Shown one piece after another: positions 55,814 through 64,000 of a stretch of DNA of 64,000 nt. The position numbers and the translations under genes are program-made. Position 1 is the first letter of the stretch. The number at the start of each line of letters is the position of its first letter. Below the pieces are notes generated by a model. The model saw nothing but the letters and a program-made list of their open reading frames with translations. It was not told where the DNA came from and made no database searches. The DNA is from Eustoma russellianum (lineage: Eukaryota; Streptophyta; Magnoliopsida; Gentianales; Gentianaceae): NCBI GenBank assembly GCA_036186865.1, contig AP025051.1:26834878-26898877 (forward strand), read 5' to 3'.

Positions 55814-58067
55814 TGTTATAGCCAAAAAAAGGAAAAAGAAAATAAAAGGAAAGAAAATGAATATTTAAATAGGTAAAAGATAATGATTGAACAAATAAAA
55901 AGTATTAAAAAAAGAAGATAATAGGAGTTTAAATTGAGGGGTGTAACTGCCCCTCAATTTACGTGATCAGGGGAAATTAAAAAGGGGATTGGGGAGGGGA
56001 GCGCACACTGAGAGAAGGAGCAAAAGACAAAAAAAAATTAAAAGCTAAAGAAAAGAGGGAGGTCAGCGCAGGGCACAGGAAGGGAAGGAAGAAGGGGAAA
56101 GAGAGAGAAGGGAAGAGAAGAAGGAGAAGGGAGAGAAGAAAGAGAAGACAACCGGGTTAATTTCATTGCATAGTTCGTTTACAAACTGGTAGGTTCCTTT
56201 TCTCCCTCCAATTGGTGCAATTTCAAGCATGTTGTAATGGTAGATTATGTGTTTTTTTTGTTGTTTAACTGTTTAATTTCATTGCATGTTGTTCAATCTG
56301 TGAAAAGCATGAAGTTTGGAATCTGTGAAATTGTCTGAAAACCATTGCGTGAACTGATGTGGTTTTAGGGAAAAATTTGATAAAAATTTGATAATCAAAA
56401 TAGTAAAACTCTTGTAGTATTAGAGATTTTCCATTTTGTTTTGGCCTTAGAATAGGCTCCCATAGATTGGAAATAGGCGAGAATATAAATCGGGGTCGAA
56501 AAACGGTCACCGGAGACCGCCGGAGCGGCTCACGCACCGCCGGAGTGGCGCGCGGCTGGTGAGGTAATGCGCTCGGGAGGCCTGAAATTATGAAAAAAAA
56601 ATTAAAGGCCTTAACGGGCTGGCTGCATTCCAGCAGTCCTGGCCCAATTGTGTGAATTATAAAAAAAAAGAGGGGAAGGCTGGTACGGGCCGGGCCTGAT
56701 GGCCAGCGGACCGGGCCAGTCATCAGCCGGCCCAATAACTCGACTTGAAAAAAAATTATATACAGCGGCGGGCCGGATCGCTGGGCAATTCCGGGCCTGC
56801 CAAGGAAGCGGATCAGGGCTGGCAGAAAGGGCCAGCCCAATTGCTATTTAAATGTTAATTTTAAATTTCTGGAATTTCTGAAATTTTAGAAATTGAGTTT
56901 TAATTAATTTTAAATGGTAAAAGTTATAAGAAAATTATAAATAAATATAAGAAAATTATAAACAAATTCCAGAAATTATAAAATGCTGAAATTAAATTAT
57001 TTTCACTAAATTTCATTAATTGTGATAATTTATGTAATATGGACAAGTGTGTAATTAATAGAAATAAATTAAGAGAAAATAGGGAAAAATATAGAAAATG
57101 CACAATAAATGTTTATAAACCATGGAATAATGATTTTAAACTCAAACAACATTAAATAATTATTCGGATAATAAATGAACCTAGAGTTGAGTGCCGGAAG
57201 ATGGTGAGGATGGGCCAGGGGCCTCAGGCGTTTGTGTTTTTGCATTTATGGCACGTGCATTGCATTGATGGCGGGTCGTGATGTACGGGTCACGGGCGCT
57301 CAGGATGGTGTCTGGTGGCGGGGCCACGACACTCGGGATGGTGTGCGGAGGCGCGGCCATGCACACTCAGTATGGTGACTGTGGGGTGTACGACCTACAG
57401 CCACTCAGTAGGACCCGGGTTCATGCATTGCACGATAGGGGTATCGGCACTCTGTGTGACATGACTTTGTTGCGTGTGACATGCATAGTGGGACATGCAT
57501 CACGTTGTTGCGCATACTTTACCTAGAGTTCTTTACCTTTCCGTATTCTTTCGTATGCTTATGTGGTATCATACTTTATGTGCTATGTGCTATATCATTA
57601 TTGGATGTTTGTCTTGTACTACTTGGAGGCAGGTGCCTACTGAGTGATTTCCCAGTCACTCACCCCTACTTCCCCCAGGTGAGCAAGAGCAGACGTTTGA
57701 TTATGTATTTGTTGAGGACGGGGCGGACACAGTGGAGTGGGAAGACGATGGCCGCATCAAGGACATGAGGAGACCATGCCGTCATTTGTTGTTATCGTAT
57801 TGGGATTTCATCAGTCGTTATATTATTTAGTGTGATAATCTCTAGACGCTAGTAGTATGACTTTATTGTCGTGACACATTTATTGTTTCCATGAAGGATT
57901 ATCTTTTGTTCATGTGAATTAATGTTATGGTATTACGTTTCCGCGGGAAAAAAATTCCTACGTCTTTTCGGACATGTTGGAAATTGATTCGGCGCTTCGT
58001 ATTCTCCTTAGTGAGATACGGCGGGTGCACTGTTCTTGATGCTAGGATTCAGGAGCGGGGCGCTACA
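55814..58067 (+). repeat. Chromovirus 5' LTR
   Basis: 2,254 bp, TGTTATAGCC ... GGGGCGCTACA. It holds a GA-rich tract (56030-56150), a GC-rich stretch (56500-56830) and repeats of the form GGTCACGGGCGCTCAGGATGG / GGCCACGACACTCGGGATGG at 57290-57410. Confidence 0.95.
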
Positions 58068-58069
58068 GG

Positions 58070-58081
58070 TGGTGTCAGAGC
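58070..58081 (+). other. Chromovirus primer-binding site
   Basis: TGGTGTCAGAGC, one base off the iMet-type TGGTATCAGAGC, 2 bp after the LTR. Confidence 0.9.
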
Positions 58082-58325
58082 CGAGGCTTCAGATCCGCCT
58101 CGGAAATGCAGGATTAACTAGATCACCTAGACATCAGTTATGATCTTTTCCTAGAAACGACTAGTATACCCCTAATAAATGAAGTAGACCTAAGTTATGA
58201 TCGGGCTAAGGGATGTGTGTGCCGATGGAGAGCTTTTCTTGTTAATTACTGCTTTACCCTGCGATCAACTATTTACTTTATTTTTGACTAACCTACGTAC
58301 CCTTATAAACTCGAACTTCAGGAAA

Positions 58326-59475
58326 ATGCCTCCAAGACGTGAGCCAGCGGGAAATAGAGGGCGCAATGGAGATGACCATCAGGATCAGGGGGCTGTTCCC
58401 CAAGTTATTGCGGATACCCTAGCCACCCTGACTACCCTGGTGGCTCAGCAGCAGGTGCAGATGGCTCACCTGCAGCAACAACAGGAGCAGCAGCAGCAGC
58501 AGCCCCCACCACCACCACCACCCCAGGGACTTCGATTCTTTTATAGGGAGATGCAGCACTCCCTTAGTACCGATGTTCAGGGGCACTACACGGCCAGAGG
58601 AGGCGGAGATTTGGCTCCAGAATGTGACCGAGCAGTTGAGATTATTGCAAGTTCCTGATGACCTGAAGGTAGAGGTGGTCGTTTCATTTCTGGAGGGTGA
58701 TGCGAGGGGATGGTGGCTTAGCGTGCAGCGCCGGTTGACCCCTCAGGTGACTTGGACTAAGTTTCGAGAAGAGTATCAGAGGCACTACATTCCGGAGAGT
58801 GCCATACAGAGGAGGATAACTGAGTTCCAGCTACTTACTAAGGGGTCCATGACCGTGGACCAGTATGCGGAGAGATTTCATGCGCTAGGGAGATATATGC
58901 CCTCCGTTATGGATAACGAGAGGGCAAAGATGTCTAAATTCAAGACTGGACTCAGCCCTTGCATCCAGTCGTTGATCATTTGTTCTAGACCGAGGACTTT
59001 TGAGGATTTGCTGGAGGTATGCCGGGATGTTGAGGGTGACCTCAGGAAGAGTGCGGTAGACGACTGGACGAAATGGCCACGGGAGGAGTACCGTTCTGGG
59101 AGACCTGGGAGATGGCTAAAGGTGCCCCGCCGCCAGCAGCAGGGGAGCTCTTCTCGACCACCGCAGCAGAGACAGTTTACTCAGCCATTAGCCATCGAGG
59201 GACCGGCATTGACAGATGCACAACCAGTGAGGACAGTGGCACCCGCTACACCATGTGTCCATTGTGGGCGTTTTCATCCGGGTCAGTGTTGGAGGACCCA
59301 GGATGTTTGCTACAGATACGGCACACCAGGGCACTTTACCAGAGACTGTCCCGCGCATGGACAGGCACCCCCAGCACAGCAGAGTCAGACGCAGCAGAAG
59401 GGGAGACCGAAGACTAATGCCCGAGTACACATCCTGACACACGCCAACGTCGAGGAGACCGGCGACGCGTAGCAG
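58326..59475 (+). pseudogene. Chromovirus gag
   Basis: ATG 58326 (MPPRREPAGNRGRNGDDHQD) opens a frame with a Gln-rich then Pro-rich stretch (58470-58530). Near 58565 the frame shifts by one into 58573-59472: FRGTTRPEEAEIWLQNVTEQ, ARGWWLSVQRRL, TKFREEYQRHYIPESAIQRR and FHALGRYMP, the retrotransposon gag core. The zinc knuckle reads CYRYGTPGHFTRDC (about 59310-59350): the second Cys of CX2CX4HX4C is Tyr. The frame stops at TAG 59470, three bases before a possible intron. Confidence 0.92.
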
Positions 59476-59533
59476 GTACACCTTAATTCAGTGTTAAAAT
59501 TCTAGTTGCTTTAAATACCTTTTCTTATTGCGG
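59476..59533 (+). other. Candidate intron 1 (gag-protease junction)
   Basis: GTACACC ... CTTATTGCGG. Removing these 58 bp puts gag in frame with the protease segment. The acceptor ends GG instead of AG, so it is either mutated or not an intron. Confidence 0.35.
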
Positions 59534-59998
59534 TTACGTGTTATATGTACAACCATGCCCATGTTAGGTGAGATATTGGTTAACAAGGTCCCAGCCTACG
59601 TTCTTTTCGATAGTGGGGCCAACCATTCATTTATCGCGTGGAGGTTTGTAAAGAGTCTGAATATTCCACCAGAACGGCTGGAGATTCCCTACCGTGTCCA
59701 AACCGCTGGTGACCAGGTGTTTGTATCGCACTATCAGTACAGAGATTGTTCGGTGGAGGTTAATGAGCTGGAGTTCACGGCGACTCTGATTCCGATCCAG
59801 ATGCAAGATTTTGATGTTATCCTGGGCATGGATTTTCTGGCTAAGCATGAGGCCAAGATCGACTGTCGTCAGAGGCAGGTCCGCTTGCAGACACAGAGTA
59901 AGAAGGAAACCATCTTTCAAGGAGATTACAAGTTACAAGGGGCCCAAGAAGATCAACATGAGTGCAGCGCAGGCGCACAAGGCGTTAAGGAAAGGTAA
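59534..59998 (+). pseudogene. Chromovirus protease
   Basis: TMPMLGEILVNKVPAYVLF is followed by the active-site motif DSGANHSFI (near 59608) and, later, DVILGMDFLAKHEAKIDC, the second half of the aspartic protease fold. A one-base shift near 59930 moves the reading to 59811-60293, so the frame printed here runs on out of phase to 59998. Confidence 0.9.
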
Positions 59999-60406
59999 TC
60001 AATGTTTTCTTGTATATGCTATTGGCACAGAAAAAGAGGTACCCTCGATAGAATCAATACCAGTGGTGAGTGAGTATAAAGATGTATTTCCCGATGAGCT
60101 GCCAGGACTACCGCCCAGTCGGGGGGTAGAGTTTGAGATTAATTTACTACCCGGTGCTGAGCCGGTATCGAAGGCACCGTACAGAATGGCTCCGGCTGAG
60201 CTGAAGGAACTGAAAGAGCAGCTGCAGGAGTTACTGGACCGGAAGTTCATCCGACCCAGCGTCTCACCCTGGGAGCTCCGGTCTTGTTTGTGAAGAAGAA
60301 GGACGGCAGTATGAGGCTTTGCATTGATTATTGGGAGATTAATAAGATCACTATCAAGAATAAATATCCTCTACCTCGGATCGAGGACCTCTTCGATCAG
60401 TTAAAG
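59935..60406 (+). pseudogene. Chromovirus pol, protease-RT linker and RT start
   Basis: INMSAAQAHKALRKGNQCFL, EYKDVFPDELPGLPPSRGVE and AELKELKEQLQELLDRKFIR in one frame, then loss of a G near 60270 shifts the frame. KKKDGSMRLCIDYWEINKIT and YPLPRIEDLFDQLK follow, where the usual YRE is YWE. The exon ends at 60406 at the donor of intron 2. Confidence 0.9.
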
Positions 60407-60483
60407 GTACCCCTATAGTCAATACAACTCACAATTCATATTATTAATTCTCTAATTAATTTTGCAACATTGGCATTCTTCAG
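60407..60483 (+). other. Intron 2 in the reverse transcriptase region
   Basis: A 77 bp AT-rich insert, GTACCCC ... GCATTCTTCAG, with GT-AG ends and CTAAT upstream of the acceptor. It contains stops and a frame change. Removing it joins FDQLK to GAKVFSKIDLRSGYHQ exactly as in intronless gypsy RTs. Confidence 0.8.
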
Positions 60484-61162
60484 GGTGCTAAAGTATTCTC
60501 CAAAATTGATCTTCGATCTGGATACCATCAATTGAGGATAAAAGCCGAGGACGTAGTAAAGACTGCCTTTTGCACTAGATATGGACACTATCAATTTTTG
60601 GTGATGCCATTCGGTCTCACTAATGCTCCCGCAGCCTTCATGGATTTGATGAATATGGTGTTCAGGGATCAGCTTGATAAGTTTGTGGTGGTCTTTATCG
60701 ATGATATATTAGCCTATTCTCCGGATGAGGAATCCCACGAAAAGCATCTGCGGGAGGTTCTGGAGGTTCTCAGGAAGAAGAAGTTATATGCTAAGTTTAG
60801 TAAGTGCGAGTTCTGGCTGAAGAGTGTTGCGTTCTTGGGCCACGTGGTCTTGGAGGAGGGAATCTCTGTAGATCCAAAGAAGATTAAGGCCATTACTGAA
60901 TGGCCTAGACCGACTAATGTGACCGAAGTGAGGAGTTTCTTGGGCTTGGCCAGCTACTATCGGAAGTTCGTTGAAGGATTCTCATCGATAGTAGTGCCTT
61001 TGAGCAGACTGACTCAGAAAAAGTCAAACTTTGTCTGGACCACTGAATACGAGCGGAGCTTTGCAGAACTTAAGAGAAGGTTAACAACGGCTCCTATTCT
61101 TGCTCAACCCTCAGGCTCAGAAGGGTTTGTCATATATAGCGATGCATCGAAGAACGAATTGG
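60484..61162 (+). pseudogene. Chromovirus reverse transcriptase and RNase H start
   Basis: GAKVFSKIDLRSGYHQLRI, MPFGLTNAPAAFMDLMN, the catalytic box VFIDDILAYS (near 60694), FLGHVVLEEGISVDPKKI and WPRPTNVTEVRSFLGLASYY all lie in one open frame. RNase H begins with FVIYSDASKNELG, holding the first catalytic Asp, and meets the donor of intron 3 within the Gly codon at 61162. No stop interrupts this RT part. Confidence 0.93.
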
Positions 61163-61228
61163 GTAATGTATATGTTTTCAAAGTTGAATTATACGCATTA
61201 CAATGGTGGCCTAACTGTTTCTTTGCAG
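61163..61228 (+). other. Intron 3 in the RNase H domain
   Basis: A 66 bp insert, GTAATG ... CCTAACTGTTTCTTTGCAG, has GT-AG ends, a CTAAC branch-like site and a T-rich tract. Its removal restores NELGCVLMQNGKVIAYASRQ. It is a multiple of three without a stop, so unspliced RNA stays in frame but carries 22 extra residues in the domain. Confidence 0.82.
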
Positions 61229-61854
61229 GATGTGTCCTTATGCAAAATGGCAAGGTCATCGCGTATGCTTCGAGACAGTTGAAACCATACGAGCAAAATT
61301 ATCCGACGCATGACCTGGAGTTAGCTGCAGTAGTCTTCGCACTTAAGATTTGGCGTCATTATCTTTATGGAGTGAAGTGCGAAGTATTCACGGATCATAA
61401 GAGTTTGAAGTATTTATTCACCCAGAAGGAGCTGAATATGCGTCAGAAGAGATGGCTTGAGCTTATAAAGGACTACGATTTGACTATCAGCTACCATCCG
61501 GGAAAAGCGAACCGAGTCGCGAATGCTCTGAGTAGAAAATCTAGTCACGCCAGACAGACACCATTGGAGAGGGATATGGTAGAGTTGGACGTGGACATTG
61601 TGGATTCCACAATCAATGTTCTAGCGGCGTTGATTATCACTCCATCATTGATTGAGCAGATCAAAGAGGCGCAGAAAGGAGACGTAGCACTTGGTGAGAT
61701 TCGGGAGAGGATGATGACCAGTCAGGTTGAGGGTTTTCGGATTCATGACGACGGCAGTATGTGGTTTCAGAGTAGGCTGTGTGTTCCGAAGGTGGAGGAT
61801 CTCAGAAGAGCAGTATTGAAGGAGGCACATAACTCAAAGTGGTCGATTCATTGA
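61229..61854 (+). pseudogene. Chromovirus RNase H and integrase N-terminus
   Basis: CVLMQNGKVIAYASRQLKPY, HDLELAAVVFALKIWRHYLY, FTDHKSLKYLFTQKELNMRQ and HPGKANRVANALSRK are complete RNase H motifs. The spacer leads to the integrase zinc-binding part (DLRRAVLKEAHNSKWSIH). TGA at 61852 interrupts. Confidence 0.92.
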
Positions 61855-62403
61855 GGTGCTACGAAAATGTATAATGATTTGAAAAAGCATTATTGGTGGA
61901 ATGGAATGAAGAGACACATAGCGGAGTTTGTGGAGAGATGCCTGGTATATCAGCAGGTCAAAGCAGAACACCAGAGACCAGGGGGTTTGTTGATGCCGTT
62001 AGAGATCCCTGAATGGAAGTGAGAGCATGTAACTATGGATTTCGTGATGGGTCTTCCGAGGACAAGAAATGGTAATGACATGATATGGGTGATCGTGGAC
62101 CGTTTGACTAAGTCCGCACATTTCCTACCTGTGCCGAATGACGTGACTCTGGAGAGGTTAGTTACACTCTATATCGACGACATCATCAGCCTACATGGAG
62201 TCCCAGTCAGTATTGTCTCCGATCGTGATTCGAAATTTACTTCCAAGTTTTGGTCAGCATGCCAGAGAAGGATGGGGACTGAACTACGGTTGAGTACTGC
62301 ATTTCACCCACAGACGGATGGGCAATCAGAGAGGACGATACAGACATTAGAGGATATGTTGAGGGCATGCGCCATTGATTTCAAGAGGAACTGGGACGGT
62401 TGA
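61855..62403 (+). pseudogene. Chromovirus integrase, zinc finger and core
   Basis: GATKMYNDLKKHYWWNGMKR, then RCLVYQQVK, where the second Cys of the HHCC finger is Tyr. TGA at 62021 falls before HVTMDFVMGLPRT (first Asp). IVSDRDSKFTSKFW holds the second Asp and PQTDGQSERTIQTLEDMLRA the Glu. A shift near 62395 ends the frame at 62403. Confidence 0.92.
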
Positions 62404-63074
62404 TCAAATTGATTGAGTTCTCCTACAACAACAGTCATCATAGCGCCATCGGCATGGCACCATTTGAGGCGCTTTATGGACGTAAATGCAGATCTCCTAT
62501 TCTTTGGGATGAAGTGGGAGAGCGTGCTATTACAGGTCCAGAGCTGGTTGAGCAAACCAAGGAGAAGGTTAAGTTGATTGGAGAAAGGCTTAAGGTTGCT
62601 CAAGACAGAAGTAAGAGTTGGGCTGACTCGAAGAGGCGTCCGTTGGAGTTTGATGTTGGAGAAAAGGTTTGTCTAAGAGTATCACCTATGAAGGGTGTTG
62701 CGAGATTTGGTCTGAAGGGTAAGCTGAGGCCTCGATACATTGGTCCCTATAAGGTGCTCGAAAAGATTGGTCCGTTAGCTTATCGGTTGGCGTTACCTCC
62801 AGCACTAGCCAAGGTGCATAATGTATTCCATGTATCTCAGCTGAGGAAGTACGTTCCAGATCCGAGTCATGTATTGGACACACCGCCTTTAAGGATCAGA
62901 CCGGACGCATCATATGAAGAGACACCGGTTCGGATTGCAGACCGCAAAGACTAGGTGCTGAGGAGGAGAATTATTCCATATGTCAAGGTATAATGGAGCA
63001 ATCACCGAGAGAACGAAGCGACTTGGGAGCTAGAGGACCAGATGCGCGAACGCTACCCTGAACTCTTCGACTAA
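62404..63074 (+). pseudogene. Chromovirus integrase C-terminus and chromodomain-like end
   Basis: EFSYNNSHHSAIGMAPFEAL, RSPILWDEVGERAITGPEL, VGEKVCLRVSPMKGVARFG and HNVFHVSQLRKYVPDPSHVL are in one frame. Stops at 62952 and about 62990 come before the tail EATWELEDQMRERYPELFD, which ends near 63074 and has the look of the short chromodomain of Tekay-type elements, thought to steer integration to heterochromatin. Confidence 0.9.
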
Positions 63075-63135
63075 GGTACATCGAGTCTCCTCAGTCTGTA
63101 CGATTAAATTACGTCAAGTTTCGAGGACGAAACTT

Positions 63136-63153
63136 TTTGTAAGGTGGGTAGGA
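63136..63153 (+). other. Chromovirus polypurine tract
   Basis: TTGTAAGGTGGGTAGGA directly before the right LTR. Confidence 0.85.
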
Positions 63154-64000
63154 TGTTATAGCCAAAAAAAAGGAAAAAGAAAATAAAAGGAAAGAAAAGG
63201 AATATTTAAATAGGTAAAAGATAATGATTGAACAAATAAAAAGTATTAAAAAAAAGAAGATAATAGGAGTTTAAATTGAGGGGTGTAACTGCCCCTCAAT
63301 TTACGTGATCAGGGGAAATTATAAAGGGGATTGGGGAGGGGAGCGCACACTGAGAGAAGGAGCAAAAGAAAAAAAAATAAAATTAAAAGCTAAAGAAAAG
63401 AGGGAGGTCAGCACAGGGCACAGGAAGGGAAGGAAGAAGGGGAAAGAGAGAGAAGGGAAGAGAAGAAGGAGAAGGGAAAGAAGATAGAGAAGGCAACCGG
63501 GTTAATTCCATTGCATAGTTCGTTTACAAACAGGTAGGTTCCTTTTTCCCCTCCAATTGGTGCAATTTCAAGCATGTTGTAATGGTAGATTATGTGTTTT
63601 TTTGTTGTTTAACTGTTTAATTTCATAGCATGTAGTTCAATCTGTGAAAAGCATGAAGTTTGGAATCTGTGAAATTGTCTGGAAACCATTGCGTGAACTG
63701 ATGTGGTTTTAGGGAAAAATTTGATAAAAATTTGGTAATCAAAATAGTAAAACTCTTGCAGTATTAGAGATTTTCCATTTTGTTTTGGCCTTAGAATAGG
63801 CTCCCATAGATTGGAAATAGGCGAGAATATAAATCAGGGTCGAAAAACGGTCGCCGTAGACCGCCGGAGCAGCTCACGCGCCGCCGGAGTGGCCGCGTGT
63901 GGCCCTCACGCGCGGCTGGTGAGTTAATGCGCTGGGGAGGCCTGAAATTATAAAAAAAAAATTAAAGGGGCCGAAGGCCCTGACGCCAGGCAGGCCAGCC
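63154..64000 (+). repeat. Chromovirus 3' LTR, first 847 bp
   Basis: It matches 55814 onward with scattered substitutions and A-run length changes. The window ends inside it. Confidence 0.95.

Larger units (their letters stand above)
55814..64000 (+). mobile_element. Tekay-type chromovirus (gypsy), right LTR incomplete
   Basis: LTR 55814-58067, primer site at 58070, gag, protease, RT, RNase H, integrase with chromodomain-like end, polypurine tract 63136-63153 and the first 847 bp of the right LTR. Domain order (integrase last) is Ty3/gypsy. Long LTRs ending GCGCTACA and the integrase C-terminus point to Tekay/Del. The two LTRs are very similar where both are visible (first ~850 bp), so insertion was recent. 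The coding region has frameshifts near 58565, 59930, 60270 and 62395, stops at 61852, 62021, 62952 and 62990, and what look like introns. Confidence 0.95.

Noticed and set aside
59073..59417. ORFs overlapping chromovirus gag in other frames
   Set aside because: Shadows of the GC-rich gag coding sequence, without independent motifs.
63305..63487. Lys/Glu/Arg-rich 60-codon ORF
   Set aside because: Product of a GA-rich tract inside the chromovirus LTR. The matching tract at 55970-56150 does not keep the same frame.

Overview
This window looks like nuclear DNA from a flowering plant, most likely a eudicot, taken from repeat-rich, gene-poor heterochromatin. No intact host gene, rRNA, tRNA or CRISPR array was found. 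Almost everything is retrotransposon sequence: Ty1/copia and Ty3/gypsy elements, LINE and SINE remnants and one hAT DNA transposon, inserted into one another. The plant assignment rests on tRNA-iMet-type primer sites (TGGTATCAGAGC), Tekay-like chromoviruses, Sirevirus-like copia sequence, an Au-like SINE ending in TTG repeats, and a Tip100-like hAT end.

Layout, left to right. 1-2520: the right end of a minus-strand gypsy-type element (E1) with a gag remnant and tandem repeats. Its LTR is cut by a complete copia element (Copia1, 2521-8398, TSD ATGTC). 9173-15181: a complete 6.0 kb minus-strand element (E2, TSD TCATG) that encodes only a gag-like protein and carries a long minisatellite. 15187-16600: a decayed plus-strand ORF behind a TATA box. 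16601-27938: a 5'-truncated copia (Copia2). Its integrase region is split by a 4.2 kb LTR-like insertion (19988-24186), which itself holds a hAT element (20944-22131). 28830-31333: a solo chromovirus-type LTR (TSD ATCAT) splitting an unidentified minus-strand ORF. 33250-38470: a LINE split by Copia3 (33630-37616). 38590-51760: a cluster of Sirevirus-like LTRs, pol and 'putative plant transposon protein' ORFs, all on the minus strand. The first of these LTRs contains a rearranged, partly inverted chromovirus insertion. 52031-55813: Copia4, whose right LTR is interrupted at 55814 by a Tekay-like chromovirus that runs off the window end.

Most coding regions are broken by stops and frameshifts. 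Proteins from intact relatives elsewhere would have to mobilise these copies. The observations most worth following are: spliceosomal-type introns inside the pol gene of the last chromovirus; a Sirevirus-like element with a plant-transposon-protein ORF in the env position, plus a stripped derivative; the gag-only element E2 with an antisense TATA/ORF unit; two independent copia deletions that join gag to almost the same point of integrase; and a solo LTR that splits an otherwise continuous reading frame.
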